Shown one piece after another: positions 30,847 through 39,451 of a DNA stretch of 57,345 nt. Below the pieces are notes generated by a model. That model did not search any database and was not told the origin of the DNA. It saw nothing but the letters and a program-made list of their open reading frames with translations. The stretch comes from Planctomycetota bacterium (GTDB lineage: Bacteria > Planctomycetota > UBA1135 > GCA-002686595). A program made the position numbers and the translations under genes. The stretch is taken from assembly GCA_016779225.1 (NCBI GenBank), contig JADHNZ010000017.1, positions 1-57,345 on the forward strand. Reading direction: 5' to 3'. Numbering within the stretch: the stretch's first letter is position 1; every line of letters starts with the position of its first letter.

Positions 30847-31866
30847 TCAGGGCTCGAGCACTCCCGAGAGCTCCTCGCGCGGAGAGCGGGACATGAGGTC
30901 GGTCACGGCGGCGCGCGGGTCCTTGGCCTCGAAGAGGCAGGCGAAGACCTGCTCGGCGATGGGCATGGAGGTCCCGGCGCTCTCGGCCTCGGGGCCGAAC
31001 AGGGCGCGCACGGTCCAGACCCCTTCCGCGACCATGTGCATCCGGGCGAGGACCTGATCCAGGGACTCCCCGCGGCCAATCGCCTCCCCCACCGCGCGGT
31101 TGCGCGAGTGGCGTGAGAAGCAGGTCGTCATGAGGTCCCCGATGCCGGCAAGCCCGAAGAAGGTCTCCGGCGCCGCGCCGCGCGCCCTGCCGAAGCGGGA
31201 CATCTCCACGACGCCGCGCGTGATGAGGGCCGCCTTGGCGTTGTCCCCCAGCTCCAGGCCGTCGCAGATGCCCGCGGCCAGGGCGATCACATTCTTGAGG
31301 GCCGCCGCCAGCTCCGCGCCGCGGGGATCGCCGTGGGTGTAGACCCGCAGGGTCTCGCTCGAGAGGGCGGCCTGCACGCGCTCGGCGAGGGCCAGGTCCT
31401 CGGCGCAGGCAACCAGGGAGGCGGGCAGGCCCTTGGCCACCTCCTCCGCATGGCTCGGCCCGGTCAGGACGCAGGTGGGCCGCTCGCCGAGGACCTCCTG
31501 CAGGACCTCGGTCGGGGTCTGGAAGGTGTCGACCTCCAGGCCCTTCGACGCGCTGACCAGGGGGACCTCACCGCCGAGGGCATCCTCGAAGGGAACCAGG
31601 CTCTGGCGCAGGTGCTGGGTCGGGACCACGGAGAGGACGAGGGTCGCCTCGCGCGCGGCGGCCTCCGGGTCCGCGGTGAACTCGAGCTCCGCGGGAAGCT
31701 CCACGCCCGGCAGGTACTTCTCGTTCTCGTGCGCGTCCATGATGGCGCGCGCGCGCTCGGGGTTGCGGCCCCACACGCGCGTCGGGACGCCGTTGCGCGC
31801 GAGGCACAGGGCAAGGGCCGTGCCCCACGAGCCGTCGCCCAGGACCAGGACCTGCGCCTCAGACAA
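30847..31866 (-). CDS. gpsA: Glycerol-3-phosphate dehydrogenase [NAD(P)+]
   Basis: A 339-residue enzyme that reduces dihydroxyacetone phosphate to sn-glycerol 3-phosphate for phospholipid synthesis. VLGDGSWGTALALCLA is the NAD-binding motif (normally GAGSWGTA; here GDGSWG), TGPSHAEEVAKG is the substrate region and AALKNVIALAAGICDGL carries the catalytic lysine. The start is TTG 31866, preceded by GAGGAG at 7-nt spacing and overlapping the plsY stop by 8 bp. One of the few ACGT tetramers in the window sits just before this start. It forms an operon with plsY, the enzyme that uses its product. Confidence 0.95.
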   Translation of the reverse strand: MSEAQVLVLGDGSWGTALALCLARNGVPTRVWGRNPERARAIMDAHENEKYLPGVELPAELEFTADPEAAAREATLVLSVVPTQHLRQSLVPFEDALGGEVPLVSASKGLEVDTFQTPTEVLQEVLGERPTCVLTGPSHAEEVAKGLPASLVACAEDLALAERVQAALSSETLRVYTHGDPRGAELAAALKNVIALAAGICDGLELGDNAKAALITRGVVEMSRFGRARGAAPETFFGLAGIGDLMTTCFSRHSRNRAVGEAIGRGESLDQVLARMHMVAEGVWTVRALFGPEAESAGTSMPIAEQVFACLFEAKDPRAAVTDLMSRSPREELSGVLEP

Positions 31867-32485
31867 CGTCCGTCTCCTCGGTCTTGGCCGCGTCCTCGAC
31901 CTTACCCCTGCCGCCGCTGAAGGCACGCGGCTCGGTGCCGGCGAGGATGCGACCCAGGTTCGCGCGGTGGAGCCCCAGCACGAGGACCGCCAGCACGCCG
32001 AGTGCGACCGCGCGCAGGTCGCTGATCCCGAAGCGCGCCGCGGCGCCAACGGCGAAGCCTGCCGTCATGAGGATCGAGGCGAGGCTGACCCAGCGCGTGA
32101 GGGCCAGGGTGCCCACCCAGACCAGACCGCCCACGAGCAGCAGCTGGGGATCCAGGGCCAGCACGCCGCCAACCATGGTCGCCACGCCCTTGCCGCCCTT
32201 GAAGCCAAGGTACAGGGAGAAGCAGTGCCCCAGGACCGCAGCGGCCATGGCGCACGCCGCAAGCTCGGGGTCATCGGCCAGCACGAGCGCCGGCACCATC
32301 CCCTTGCCCACATCGAGGACGAAGGCGAGCAGGCCGATGGGCTTGCCCGCCGCTCGGATCGTGTTGGTCGCGCCAATGTTGCCGCTGCCCACGGTGCGGG
32401 GGTCGACCCCTGCCAGGGTCCTGGACAGGACGAGGCCGAACGGCACCGAGCCCAGGAGGTACGCGAGGAGCAGGGCCAGCGCCAT
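31859..32485 (-). CDS. plsY: Acyl-phosphate:glycerol-3-phosphate acyltransferase
   Basis: A 208-residue integral membrane enzyme making lysophosphatidate from acyl phosphate. The three PlsY motifs are present: LLGSVPFGLVLSR, GSGNIGATNTIRAAGK and LGFKGGKGVATM. Multiple transmembrane helices match the family. An extra hydrophilic tail of about 25 residues (FSGGRGKVEDAAKTEETDVV) extends past the usual end. ATG 32485 stands 8 nt after TATGCT. It is divergent from hyuA. Confidence 0.95.
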   Translation of the reverse strand: MALALLLAYLLGSVPFGLVLSRTLAGVDPRTVGSGNIGATNTIRAAGKPIGLLAFVLDVGKGMVPALVLADDPELAACAMAAAVLGHCFSLYLGFKGGKGVATMVGGVLALDPQLLLVGGLVWVGTLALTRWVSLASILMTAGFAVGAAARFGISDLRAVALGVLAVLVLGLHRANLGRILAGTEPRAFSGGRGKVEDAAKTEETDVV

Positions 32486-32493
32486 GGCGAGAG

Positions 32494-32508
32494 AGCATAG
32501 CGTAGAGT
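32494..32508. promoter_or_regulatory. Divergent -10-like hexamers for plsY and hyuA
   Basis: Minus-strand TATGCT (32499-32494) ends 8 nt before plsY ATG 32485. Plus-strand TAGAGT (32503-32508) ends 8 nt before hyuA GTG 32517. Only 31 bp separate the two start codons, so both messages are probably leaderless. Confidence 0.5.
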
Positions 32509-32516
32509 GCCCCCGC

Positions 32517-34517
32517 GTGAGCCGCCCTCGACCGTCACGACGCCTCGGTGTGGACACCGGTGGCACCTTCACCGACCTCGTCCTGGAGGACGAGGACGGC
32601 CTGCGCGTCGAGAAGGTCCTCTCCACCCCCGCTGCCCCCGAGGCCGCCGTCCTCGAGGGTGTCGAGCGCCTCGCGCCAGGCCCGGAGGTGGAGGTGGTGC
32701 ACGGCTCGACGGTCGGCCTCAACGCCCTCCTGACCGGGCGCGGGGCGCGAGTCGCGCTGGTGACCAACGCAGGCTTCCGCGACCTGATCGAGATCGCCCG
32801 CCAGGACCGTCCCGACCTGTACGCGCTGCATCCCGTGCGCCCCGCTCCCCTGGCGGCGCGCGAGGACCGCCACGAGGTGCAGGCACGCGCCTTCCCGGGC
32901 GAGGGCGGCGCGGTCGAGGTCGTCCGGCGCCCAGGCGCGGCCGAGCTCGCACGCCTGGCGCGCCGGCTGCGCCGCAGCGGGGCAGAGAGCGTCGCGGTCT
33001 GCCTGCTCCACTCCTACGCGGTGCCCGAGCACGAGCAGGAGGTTGCAGCCGCCCTGCGAGCCTCCGGCCTTCCTGTGACCACGAGCGCCTCGCTCCTCGG
33101 CCTCCACCGTGAGGTCGAGCGCTGGTCCACGGCCTTGGTCAACGCGGCGCTCGTGCCGGTCATGGGCGCGTACCTCGCGCGGCTCCGCGGCAGCCTCGAG
33201 GGGAGGAGGCTCTCGATGCTGCAGAGCTCGGGCGGCGCGATCACGGCGGACCTGGCCGCCCGCGAACCCGCGCGCGTGGTGCTCAGCGGCCCCGCAGGCG
33301 GCGTGGTCGGCGCAGCGCGCGCGGCGCGCGAGGCGGAGCAGGGCGCGATCGTCACCCTGGACATGGGCGGGACCAGCACGGATGTGGCCTTCCACGACCC
33401 GCGCTCGGGACTGGCCGGCTCGACGGGCCAGGCCTCCGTTGCCGGGCATCCCGTCGCGCTGCCCGCCCTGGATGTGCACACCATCGGGTGCGGTGGCGGC
33501 TCGCTCGTCACGCTCGACACGGCCGGCGTCCTGCAGGTGGGACCGCGGAGCGCGGGCTCGGACCCGGGGCCCATCTGCTACGGCCGCGGCGAGGTTCCGA
33601 CCGTGACCGACGCGCTCTGCCTCCTCGGACGCCTCGACGGCGGCCGCTTCCTGGGCGGAGAGCTGGATCTGGATCGCCGCGGAGTGGAGCGCGCGTTCGC
33701 GCGGCTGGGAGCGAGCCTGGGCTGCAGCGCTGTCGAGGCCGCCACCGCAACCCTCGAGGTCGCCCGCGCGGCCATGCGCCGCGCCGTGTCGGTGATGACG
33801 ATGCAGCGTGGCAAGGACCCGGCAGCCCTCACGCTCGTCGCCTTTGGCGGCGGCGGCGGCCTGCTCGCCGCGGAGCTCGCCGAGGACCTCGGCATGCCCC
33901 GGGTGCTGGTCCCAGCTCACGCAGGAGTCCTCTCGGCGGTGGGCATGGTCCACGCGTCCACCTCCCTGGACCATGCGCGCACGGTGCTGGAGCCCCTCGC
34001 GCAGTGGTCGACGCGCAGACGAGCGGCGGCGTTCCGCGAGCTGGAGGCCCTCGGGCGCGACCGCATGCGCGCGGCGGGCCACGGCCCGCGGTCGTGCACC
34101 TTCGAGCGGGTGCTCGAGCTGCGCTTCCACGGGCAGAGCCACGAGCTCGCCCTGGCCGACGGGCCTGGCGTGGAGCAGGCCTTCCGCGCCCTGCACGCCG
34201 AGCGCTTCGGCTGGGCGCCTGCCGACGGCGAGGTCGAGCTGGTGCACCTGGGGAGCCGCACGGTGGTGGCGCGGGCGCCAGCGGAGGCGAGCGCCCTGCC
34301 GCGCGCGCGACGGGCGCCGCGCGCCGCGCAGGTCGAGGAGGTGCGGGTCCGCGGGAAGAGGGGCCGGGTCCCGGTGCTCGACCGCGCCCTGCTGCCGCCG
34401 GGGGCCCGCTTCGAGGGCCCGGCTATCGTGGCCGAGGGCACGGCCACGACCTGGGTGCCCGCCGGCTGGCGCGCGCGAGTGGTGCAGACCGGGCACCTGC
34501 TCCTCGACCGCGGCTGA
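32517..34517 (+). CDS. Hydantoinase/oxoprolinase A-type protein (HyuA)
   Basis: A 666-residue ATP-dependent amidohydrolase subunit of the actin-like ATPase fold. LGVDTGGTFTDLVLED is the N-terminal phosphate motif. VHGSTVGLNALL, LQSSGGAITAD, VLSGPAGGVVGAA, LDMGGTSTDV and IGCGGGSL are all family signatures. HyuA normally pairs with HyuB as a hydantoinase, oxoprolinase or acetone carboxylase-like enzyme; no HyuB gene follows. GTG 32517 is used because a leaderless -10 precedes it and homology begins there. It converges on the chemotaxis operon. Confidence 0.9.
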   Translation: MSRPRPSRRLGVDTGGTFTDLVLEDEDGLRVEKVLSTPAAPEAAVLEGVERLAPGPEVEVVHGSTVGLNALLTGRGARVALVTNAGFRDLIEIARQDRPDLYALHPVRPAPLAAREDRHEVQARAFPGEGGAVEVVRRPGAAELARLARRLRRSGAESVAVCLLHSYAVPEHEQEVAAALRASGLPVTTSASLLGLHREVERWSTALVNAALVPVMGAYLARLRGSLEGRRLSMLQSSGGAITADLAAREPARVVLSGPAGGVVGAARAAREAEQGAIVTLDMGGTSTDVAFHDPRSGLAGSTGQASVAGHPVALPALDVHTIGCGGGSLVTLDTAGVLQVGPRSAGSDPGPICYGRGEVPTVTDALCLLGRLDGGRFLGGELDLDRRGVERAFARLGASLGCSAVEAATATLEVARAAMRRAVSVMTMQRGKDPAALTLVAFGGGGGLLAAELAEDLGMPRVLVPAHAGVLSAVGMVHASTSLDHARTVLEPLAQWSTRRRAAAFRELEALGRDRMRAAGHGPRSCTFERVLELRFHGQSHELALADGPGVEQAFRALHAERFGWAPADGEVELVHLGSRTVVARAPAEASALPRARRAPRAAQVEEVRVRGKRGRVPVLDRALLPPGARFEGPAIVAEGTATTWVPAGWRARVVQTGHLLLDRG

Positions 34518-34549
34518 GCCGCGGCCGAGGGGCGCGGGCCTCGCGCGTC

Positions 34550-35119
34550 CTAAGCGAGCGGAGGCAGCAGCAGCAGGAACGGGAAGGCGGGGAACTCGGC
34601 CACGCGCCCCTCGCCCGAGATCGTCAGCAGGGTGTCTCCCTCACGGTAGTGGAGAGCGGGCCGGACGCCCGCGCGCACGCCCTGGCAGCCGCCGAAGCGG
34701 GCGGTGACGGCGCCGTCAAAGAGGCCGCGCAGGCAGGCGTCGATGCCGCCGCCGATGAAGTTGCCCACCTCCATGATCGCGTCCTTGGTGGTCTCGTCGA
34801 GCGTGACGGTCTTCCGGTGGGCAGCCACGGCTTCATCCGGAACCATCAGCAGGTAGCAGGCCAGGGCAACGGCCTCGGCGAGGGGGAGCAGCAGGGTCCC
34901 CCACGACTCCTTGGGAGCCCCCGGACGCTCATCGCGGAAGCGCAGCCGAAAGGAGATGTGGACCCTGTCGCGCCCCGCGGCGCGCTCGTGGCGCTCCTCG
35001 AGCCCGAGGAACCGCAGGGCCACCTCCTGGTCGCAGATCTGCCCCAGGTCCTCGCCCACCCTGCGCAGCAGGGTCTGGGCCAGCTCCTCTCGCGAGGGAA
35101 GGGCACGCACCACCGCCAT
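34550..35119 (-). CDS. CheC/CheX-like chemotaxis phosphatase (third copy)
   Basis: A 189-residue protein with one CheC/CheX-type active-site helix, IMEVGNFIGGG, in which E117 and N120 match the E-x-x-N pair that positions water on phospho-CheY. The N-terminal 100 residues are longer than in minimal CheX. It starts 2 bp after the second cheX stop and ends the chemotaxis operon. It is predicted to dephosphorylate one of the two CheY proteins encoded upstream. Which one, or whether it acts on another response regulator, is unknown. Confidence 0.7.
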   Translation of the reverse strand: MAVVRALPSREELAQTLLRRVGEDLGQICDQEVALRFLGLEERHERAAGRDRVHISFRLRFRDERPGAPKESWGTLLLPLAEAVALACYLLMVPDEAVAAHRKTVTLDETTKDAIMEVGNFIGGGIDACLRGLFDGAVTARFGGCQGVRAGVRPALHYREGDTLLTISGEGRVAEFPAFPFLLLLPPLA

Positions 35120-35121
35120 GC

Positions 35122-35679
35122 TCAGGCCTCCTCCGCGGACGCGGCGTCGGTCCAGATCTCCATCGAGAACGAGCACTGGCTCAGGCGATAGACCTGGCGC
35201 CGCCCGGAGGCCACCTCGCGATCCCCGAGCGCGGGGTTCACGCTGGCGGGGTTCAGGGACGCGGGCACGGCCAGCTGGAAGGTCCCCAGGGGATCCAGCG
35301 CGCGGGTCTTGAGGGTCCCCGCCACCAGGTTCACGCACTCGCCCAGGGCATCGACCACATCCTCGTCCTCGAGGACCTCGTCGGGCTCCATCATCAGCAT
35401 GCTGCGGGTGATCTCCTCGGCGGCCTGGCGGCCCGCCCGCAGGACCACGGCACCCGAGACCGCGCCGGAGAACTCGACCTCGATGCCGCAGTCGAAGCCG
35501 GCCGGCTCGGACGGCAGCGCCGGAGCGATGGCGTCACCCTCGGGCTCGCAGGCGTCCCCGGCGTCGAACGAGAAGAGCATGGAGACGAAGACCTCACGGA
35601 CGCAGTCCTTGAGCACATCGATCAGCTCCTCGGGCGCGAGCTGACGCGTCGCCTCCGGAGACAGCGGGGTGTCAACCAA
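35122..35679 (-). CDS. CheX-like chemotaxis phosphatase (second copy)
   Basis: A 185-residue protein. FSGAVSGAVVLRAGRQAAEEI and VVDALGECVNLVAGTLK give the CheX core with E114 and N117 as the phosphatase pair. TTG 35679 is chosen: GGAGG lies 6 nt upstream and the start overlaps the preceding cheY stop by 8 bp (TTGGTTGA). It is predicted to control the phospho-lifetime of the adjacent CheY. Confidence 0.78.
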   Translation of the reverse strand: MVDTPLSPEATRQLAPEELIDVLKDCVREVFVSMLFSFDAGDACEPEGDAIAPALPSEPAGFDCGIEVEFSGAVSGAVVLRAGRQAAEEITRSMLMMEPDEVLEDEDVVDALGECVNLVAGTLKTRALDPLGTFQLAVPASLNPASVNPALGDREVASGRRQVYRLSQCSFSMEIWTDAASAEEA

Positions 35680-36046
35680 GGTGCACCTCCAGGGCGTCCT
35701 TGATCGCATCCGGGGTGAAGGGCTTGGTCACATAGCCGTTGGCTCCACGCTCCATCGCGGTCTTGACCATGGCCTCGCCGCCCTCGGTCGTGACCATCAC
35801 GACCCCGAGCGCGGTGGCGTCGTGCTGCGTGCGGAGCTGGGTCACGAGCTCGATCCCATTCATCTCGGGCATGTTGATGTCGCTCAGCACGACGCGGATC
35901 GCCGGATCGCCGGCGAGCACGCTGAGGGCCTCGATGCCGTTCTCAGCCTCGAGGACATCGTCGAACGCGAGGCCGGTCTGGCGCAGGGTCCGTCGAATGA
36001 TCTTCCGCATGGTGCTGGAGTCGTCGACCACCAGGATCTTCTTCAT
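35672..36046 (-). CDS. CheY-like single-domain response regulator (second copy)
   Basis: A 124-residue receiver domain with no output domain. The acidic pair D8-D9, phospho-acceptor D56 (SDINMP), T87 region (MVTTEGG) and K108 (TKPF) are present. ATG 36046 (MKKILVVDDSSTMRK) gives the typical CheY N-terminus. It probably receives phosphate from CheA and acts at the flagellar switch or another effector; no flagellar genes are in the window. It is coupled to the following cheX. Confidence 0.9.
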   Translation of the reverse strand: MKKILVVDDSSTMRKIIRRTLRQTGLAFDDVLEAENGIEALSVLAGDPAIRVVLSDINMPEMNGIELVTQLRTQHDATALGVVMVTTEGGEAMVKTAMERGANGYVTKPFTPDAIKDALEVHLG

Positions 36047-36117
36047 GATTCGCCTCTCTCTCGGCTTGGTCTGGATGGAGCGCGCGCCATGCACGGCAGG
36101 GCGCCTGGCTCAGGGAT

Positions 36118-36597
36118 TCAGGACCCGGACGAACTGGCCTCGGGTCCTCCACCCCACCCCGATTCCGGAGTGAGGGTGACTGTGAACTGCCCCGTGTCCG
36201 GGGCGCCGTAGGCCAGGCGCGTGGCCTCGCGATGCGGCGCATGGGGCCCGCGGACCGCGGGGATGGTCAGCGTGGAGGGTCCAGGCAGCAGCGCCTTGGC
36301 GTTGCCCGCGAGCATGTTGGCCACCTCGCGCACAGCCTCCTCCTGCTCAGCCGCATCTGCACCGTCCGTCCCGAACAGGGCTGCGGCCGCCGCCCGCGCG
36401 AAGGCGGGATCGGCCTCGAGCTCGAAGGTCCCGTTCCAGGCGCCATGGATGCCGAGCTCGGCGACCTGCGCCTCCCCCGGGGCCTCGAACGCAAGGGCGC
36501 GCGGAGGAGCGTCCCCCCCAAGGACCGTCTGCCACACGAGAGCGACGATCTCCTCGAGCTCCTCCTCCATGGGGAGCATGGGGCTGGGGCCGCTCAT
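36118..36597 (-). CDS. CheX-like chemotaxis phosphatase (first copy)
   Basis: A 159-residue protein. WNGTFELEADPAFARAAAAAL and REVANMLAGNAKALL form the CheX core, with E91 and N94 as the catalytic pair. The ATG overlaps the stop of the first cheY gene (ATGA). The CheY-then-CheX order repeats immediately downstream, so the pair appears to have been duplicated, although the two CheX sequences have diverged strongly. Confidence 0.75.
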   Translation of the reverse strand: MSGPSPMLPMEEELEEIVALVWQTVLGGDAPPRALAFEAPGEAQVAELGIHGAWNGTFELEADPAFARAAAAALFGTDGADAAEQEEAVREVANMLAGNAKALLPGPSTLTIPAVRGPHAPHREATRLAYGAPDTGQFTVTLTPESGWGGGPEASSSGS

Positions 36598-36971
36598 GCC
36601 GCCCTCCCGAACAGGAGCTCGATCTTCGCCAGCAGGTCCTCCTTGGCGAAGGGCTTCATGAGGTACTCGTTGGCACCGGCCGCGAGCGCGCGGACCATCT
36701 GCTCGGACTCGACCTCGGTGGTGACCATCATCATGGTCAGCGCGCGCAGGTCTCCTCGGCCCCGAACCGCCTTCAGGAACGAGTAGCCGTCCATCACGGG
36801 CATGTTCCAGTCGACCAGGATCAGGTCCGGCAAGTCGCTGCCGCACCGCTCGAGGTGGTCCAGGGCCTCACGGCCGTCAGCCGCCTGCTCGACCTCGTGG
36901 CCGAGGTCGGTGAGCATCCGGCCGAGCATGACGCGAATGGCTCGCGAGTCGTCGATGATCAGTACACGCAT
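36594..36971 (-). CDS. CheY-like single-domain response regulator (first copy)
   Basis: A 125-residue receiver domain: D7-D8, phospho-acceptor D54 (VDWNMPVMDG), MVTTEVE and K106 (MKPF). The WNMP motif after the acceptor Asp is typical of motility CheY proteins. It starts MRVLIIDDSRAIRVML. It lies 37 bp after cheR and overlaps the first cheX. Confidence 0.92.
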   Translation of the reverse strand: MRVLIIDDSRAIRVMLGRMLTDLGHEVEQAADGREALDHLERCGSDLPDLILVDWNMPVMDGYSFLKAVRGRGDLRALTMMMVTTEVESEQMVRALAAGANEYLMKPFAKEDLLAKIELLFGRAA

Positions 36972-37008
36972 GGTTCAGGAAGGGGTGCGCGGAGGGCTCT
37001 GGGAGGTG

Positions 37009-37857
37009 TCAGGAGGCGAGCCGTCCCGCAGGGGAGGTGCGAAGAGGAGAGAAGATTCCGCCCGAGCCGCCGAAGGCGGGTTCGAACAGGTCCCGGCCCT
37101 CGAGGAGGGACTCGGTGCGCGAGACGACCAGGTAGCCGTCGGGACGAAGCGCGGCGCGCGCACGGTCCAGGATCTGGTGCCGTGTCGGCAGGTCGAAGTA
37201 GATGAGGACATTGCGCAGCAGGACCAGATCGGCCCGCGGCGCCGGTGAGGTCGGCCGCACGAGGTTGTACTCACGCACCTCAACCATCTTGCGCAGGTCC
37301 TCCTTGACGGCCCACTTGGCGCCGCGGCGCTCGAAGTGCTTGACGAGCAGCGGCGCGGGCATGCCGCGGTTGACCTCGTACTGGCTGTAGACGCCCTGGC
37401 GCGTGCGCTCGAGCATGGCCGAGGAGATGTCGGTGGCGACGATGCGCACCCGCCAGGCGGCGAGGTCCGGGATGACCTCCTGGAGGAGCATGGCGAGGCT
37501 GTAGGCCTCCTGTCCGCTCGAGCTCGCAGCCACCCAGATCGTCAGGGCGCGCTCCGCGCGACGCGCCTCGAGCAGCTCAGGGAGCACGCGCTCACGGAGG
37601 CTGTCGAAGGACTGCGGGTCGCGGAAGAACGAGGTCTCGTTCGTGGTCATCGCATCGAGCACGGCCCGCCGGACCTCGACCTGGCGCAGGACGCGCAGGC
37701 TCTTCATGAGCTCCGTCGGTCCGTCCAGCTCGAACTGCCGGATCACCGGGAGCAGGCGCGCCTGGAGCAGGCTCCCCTTCCCCTCCCCGATGACGATGCC
37801 GAGCTCGTCCAGGACGAACTGCGCCAGCCAGGCTTGGTCTTCGCTGCGAAATTCCAC
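37009..37857 (-). CDS. cheR: Chemoreceptor methyltransferase CheR
   Basis: A 282-residue SAM-dependent enzyme that methylates receptor glutamates. An N-terminal helical domain (residues about 1-75) precedes the catalytic domain with TTNETSFFRDPQSFD, WVAASSSGQEAYSLAM (usually CSTGEEPYS), ATDIS and LLRNVLIYFD. I use GTG 37857, 7 bp after the cheB stop; an ATG at 37899 would overlap cheB by 35 bp and add residues unlike CheR. Its likely substrate in the window is the globin-coupled receptor. Confidence 0.92.
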   Translation of the reverse strand: MEFRSEDQAWLAQFVLDELGIVIGEGKGSLLQARLLPVIRQFELDGPTELMKSLRVLRQVEVRRAVLDAMTTNETSFFRDPQSFDSLRERVLPELLEARRAERALTIWVAASSSGQEAYSLAMLLQEVIPDLAAWRVRIVATDISSAMLERTRQGVYSQYEVNRGMPAPLLVKHFERRGAKWAVKEDLRKMVEVREYNLVRPTSPAPRADLVLLRNVLIYFDLPTRHQILDRARAALRPDGYLVVSRTESLLEGRDLFEPAFGGSGGIFSPLRTSPAGRLAS

Positions 37858-37864
37858 GCTCGAT

Positions 37865-38938
37865 TCAGCTCCCCGTCCTACGCGCCACGAGTGCTCCACG
37901 GCCGACCCTGCGGGTCACCTCAGCCGCCAGCTGCTCGGGTGTGCCTGTGAAGTCGGCCAGTCCGGCCTCGGTCACATAGCCGGGCATTCCCCAGACCACC
38001 GAGGATTCCCGGTCCTGGGCCAGCACCTGACCATTGGCCGCATCGACGGCCCGGCAGCCCTCGAGGCCATCGGCCCCCATCCCCGTGAGAATCACGGCGA
38101 GCACGCCGCCGGAGTAGGCCTTCGTCGCCGAGCGCAGGAGCGGGTCCACGGCCGGGCGGCAGGAGTTCTCCTCCGGCCCGCTGTCCAGTGCAAGGACCGG
38201 CGCCCCGGCCTCGCTCTGGACGAGCAGGTGATAGCCACCCTGCGCGATCCAGACCTGGCCGCGCTCGAGGCGCTCACCTCCGGCAGCCTCGCGCACCTGC
38301 AGGGCAGCCTGCGCGTCGATGCGCTCCGCCAGGAGGCGCGTGAAGGTAGGCGGCATGTGCTGCACGACGACGACCGGGACGGCGAGGTCGCCGGGGAGAG
38401 CCGTCAGGAACTTGGCGAGGGCCTCGGGTCCCCCGGTCGAGCTGCCCACCAACAGCACGCGAGGAGCCCGCGGCAGGCCGACCCTCGGCCGGCGCGGGGC
38501 CGCCGTGGGACGCGGGCGCGTGAGCGGGCGACCGGCCAGGGCGCGGATCCGCGGCACCAGCTCGCGCTGGATCTGCTCGAGGGCTCCGCCCTGGCCCGAG
38601 AGGCTCGTGGGCTTGGCGCAGACATCCGAAGCCCCGCGGAAGAGGGCGTCCGTGGTCACGCGCGCTCCTCGCTCGGTGAGCGTGCTGAACATGATGACCG
38701 GCAGGTCCCGCCAGCGACGGCGGATGTGGTCCAGGGTCTCGAGCCCGTCCATGCCGGGCATCTCCACATCCAGGACGACCACATCGGGTCCCAGCTCCTC
38801 GATGCGGGCGAGGGCGCGCTCGCCGTCCATGGCCGACCCACAGACCTCGATGCCCCCGGCGGCGTCCAGGGTGCGGCTGAGCGCGCCGCGGATGACCGCG
38901 GAGTCATCGACGACGAGGACGCGAATGGGCGCCGTCAT
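37865..38938 (-). CDS. cheB: Chemotaxis methylesterase/deamidase CheB
   Basis: A 357-residue two-domain protein. The N-terminal receiver has D11-D12 and acceptor D57 (VLDVEMPGMDG). A linker of about 50 Arg/Pro-rich residues leads to the esterase domain with the Ser-His-Asp triad in GSSTGGPEAL, QHMPPTFT and LTGMGADG. It removes methyl groups from receptors when phosphorylated by CheA. ATG 38938 is 4 bp after the cheW stop. Confidence 0.96.
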   Translation of the reverse strand: MTAPIRVLVVDDSAVIRGALSRTLDAAGGIEVCGSAMDGERALARIEELGPDVVVLDVEMPGMDGLETLDHIRRRWRDLPVIMFSTLTERGARVTTDALFRGASDVCAKPTSLSGQGGALEQIQRELVPRIRALAGRPLTRPRPTAAPRRPRVGLPRAPRVLLVGSSTGGPEALAKFLTALPGDLAVPVVVVQHMPPTFTRLLAERIDAQAALQVREAAGGERLERGQVWIAQGGYHLLVQSEAGAPVLALDSGPEENSCRPAVDPLLRSATKAYSGGVLAVILTGMGADGLEGCRAVDAANGQVLAQDRESSVVWGMPGYVTEAGLADFTGTPEQLAAEVTRRVGRGALVARRTGS

Positions 38939-38942
38939 GGGC

Positions 38943-39401
38943 TCAGGCCCCCAGCTCGACGGGCCGGCGCGAGTCGAGGTCCGCCGCCGCGGCGCTGTCG
39001 AGCACCAGCAGCAGATGGTCCTCGAGCTTGAAGACACCCGTCACCAGCTCGCGGAGGTGACCGGGCATGGTGTCCGGGGGAGGCTCGAAGGCAGACTCCT
39101 CGACCTCGATGACATCCCCGATCTCATCGACGAGGAACGACACCGCGCCGCCGTCCGAATGGAGGACCACATTGGTCGGCAGGCGTCCCCCCTCGTCACG
39201 GTCGGGCAGGCCGACCCGGCGACGGAGGTCGATCGCCGTGACGATCTGGCCGCGCAGGTTGATCAGGCCACTCACCGCCGGCGAGGCGAGCGGGACGCGG
39301 GTCATCTCCTGGAAGCGCAGGATCTCCTGCACCTCGAGGACATCGACGCCGAAGTGCTGGCCGGCGAGGTAGAAGGTGCAGTACTGGGTGGGCAGGTTCA
39401 T
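38943..39401 (-). CDS. cheW: Chemotaxis coupling protein CheW
   Basis: A 152-residue CheW fold (two SH3-like barrels) that bridges receptor and CheA. FYLAGQHFGVDVLEVQEIL, SGLINLRGQIVTAIDLRRRVGL and VDEIGDVIEV are typical. ATG 39401 (MNLPTQYCTF) is chosen since upstream residues are Pro/Arg-rich. It lies 50 bp after cheA. Confidence 0.94.
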   Translation of the reverse strand: MNLPTQYCTFYLAGQHFGVDVLEVQEILRFQEMTRVPLASPAVSGLINLRGQIVTAIDLRRRVGLPDRDEGGRLPTNVVLHSDGGAVSFLVDEIGDVIEVEESAFEPPPDTMPGHLRELVTGVFKLEDHLLLVLDSAAAADLDSRRPVELGA

Positions 39402-39451
39402 GGTGGTGGCCTCTGGCCTGGGTCGGGGTTGCTGGGGCTCCAGGGCGTGGC

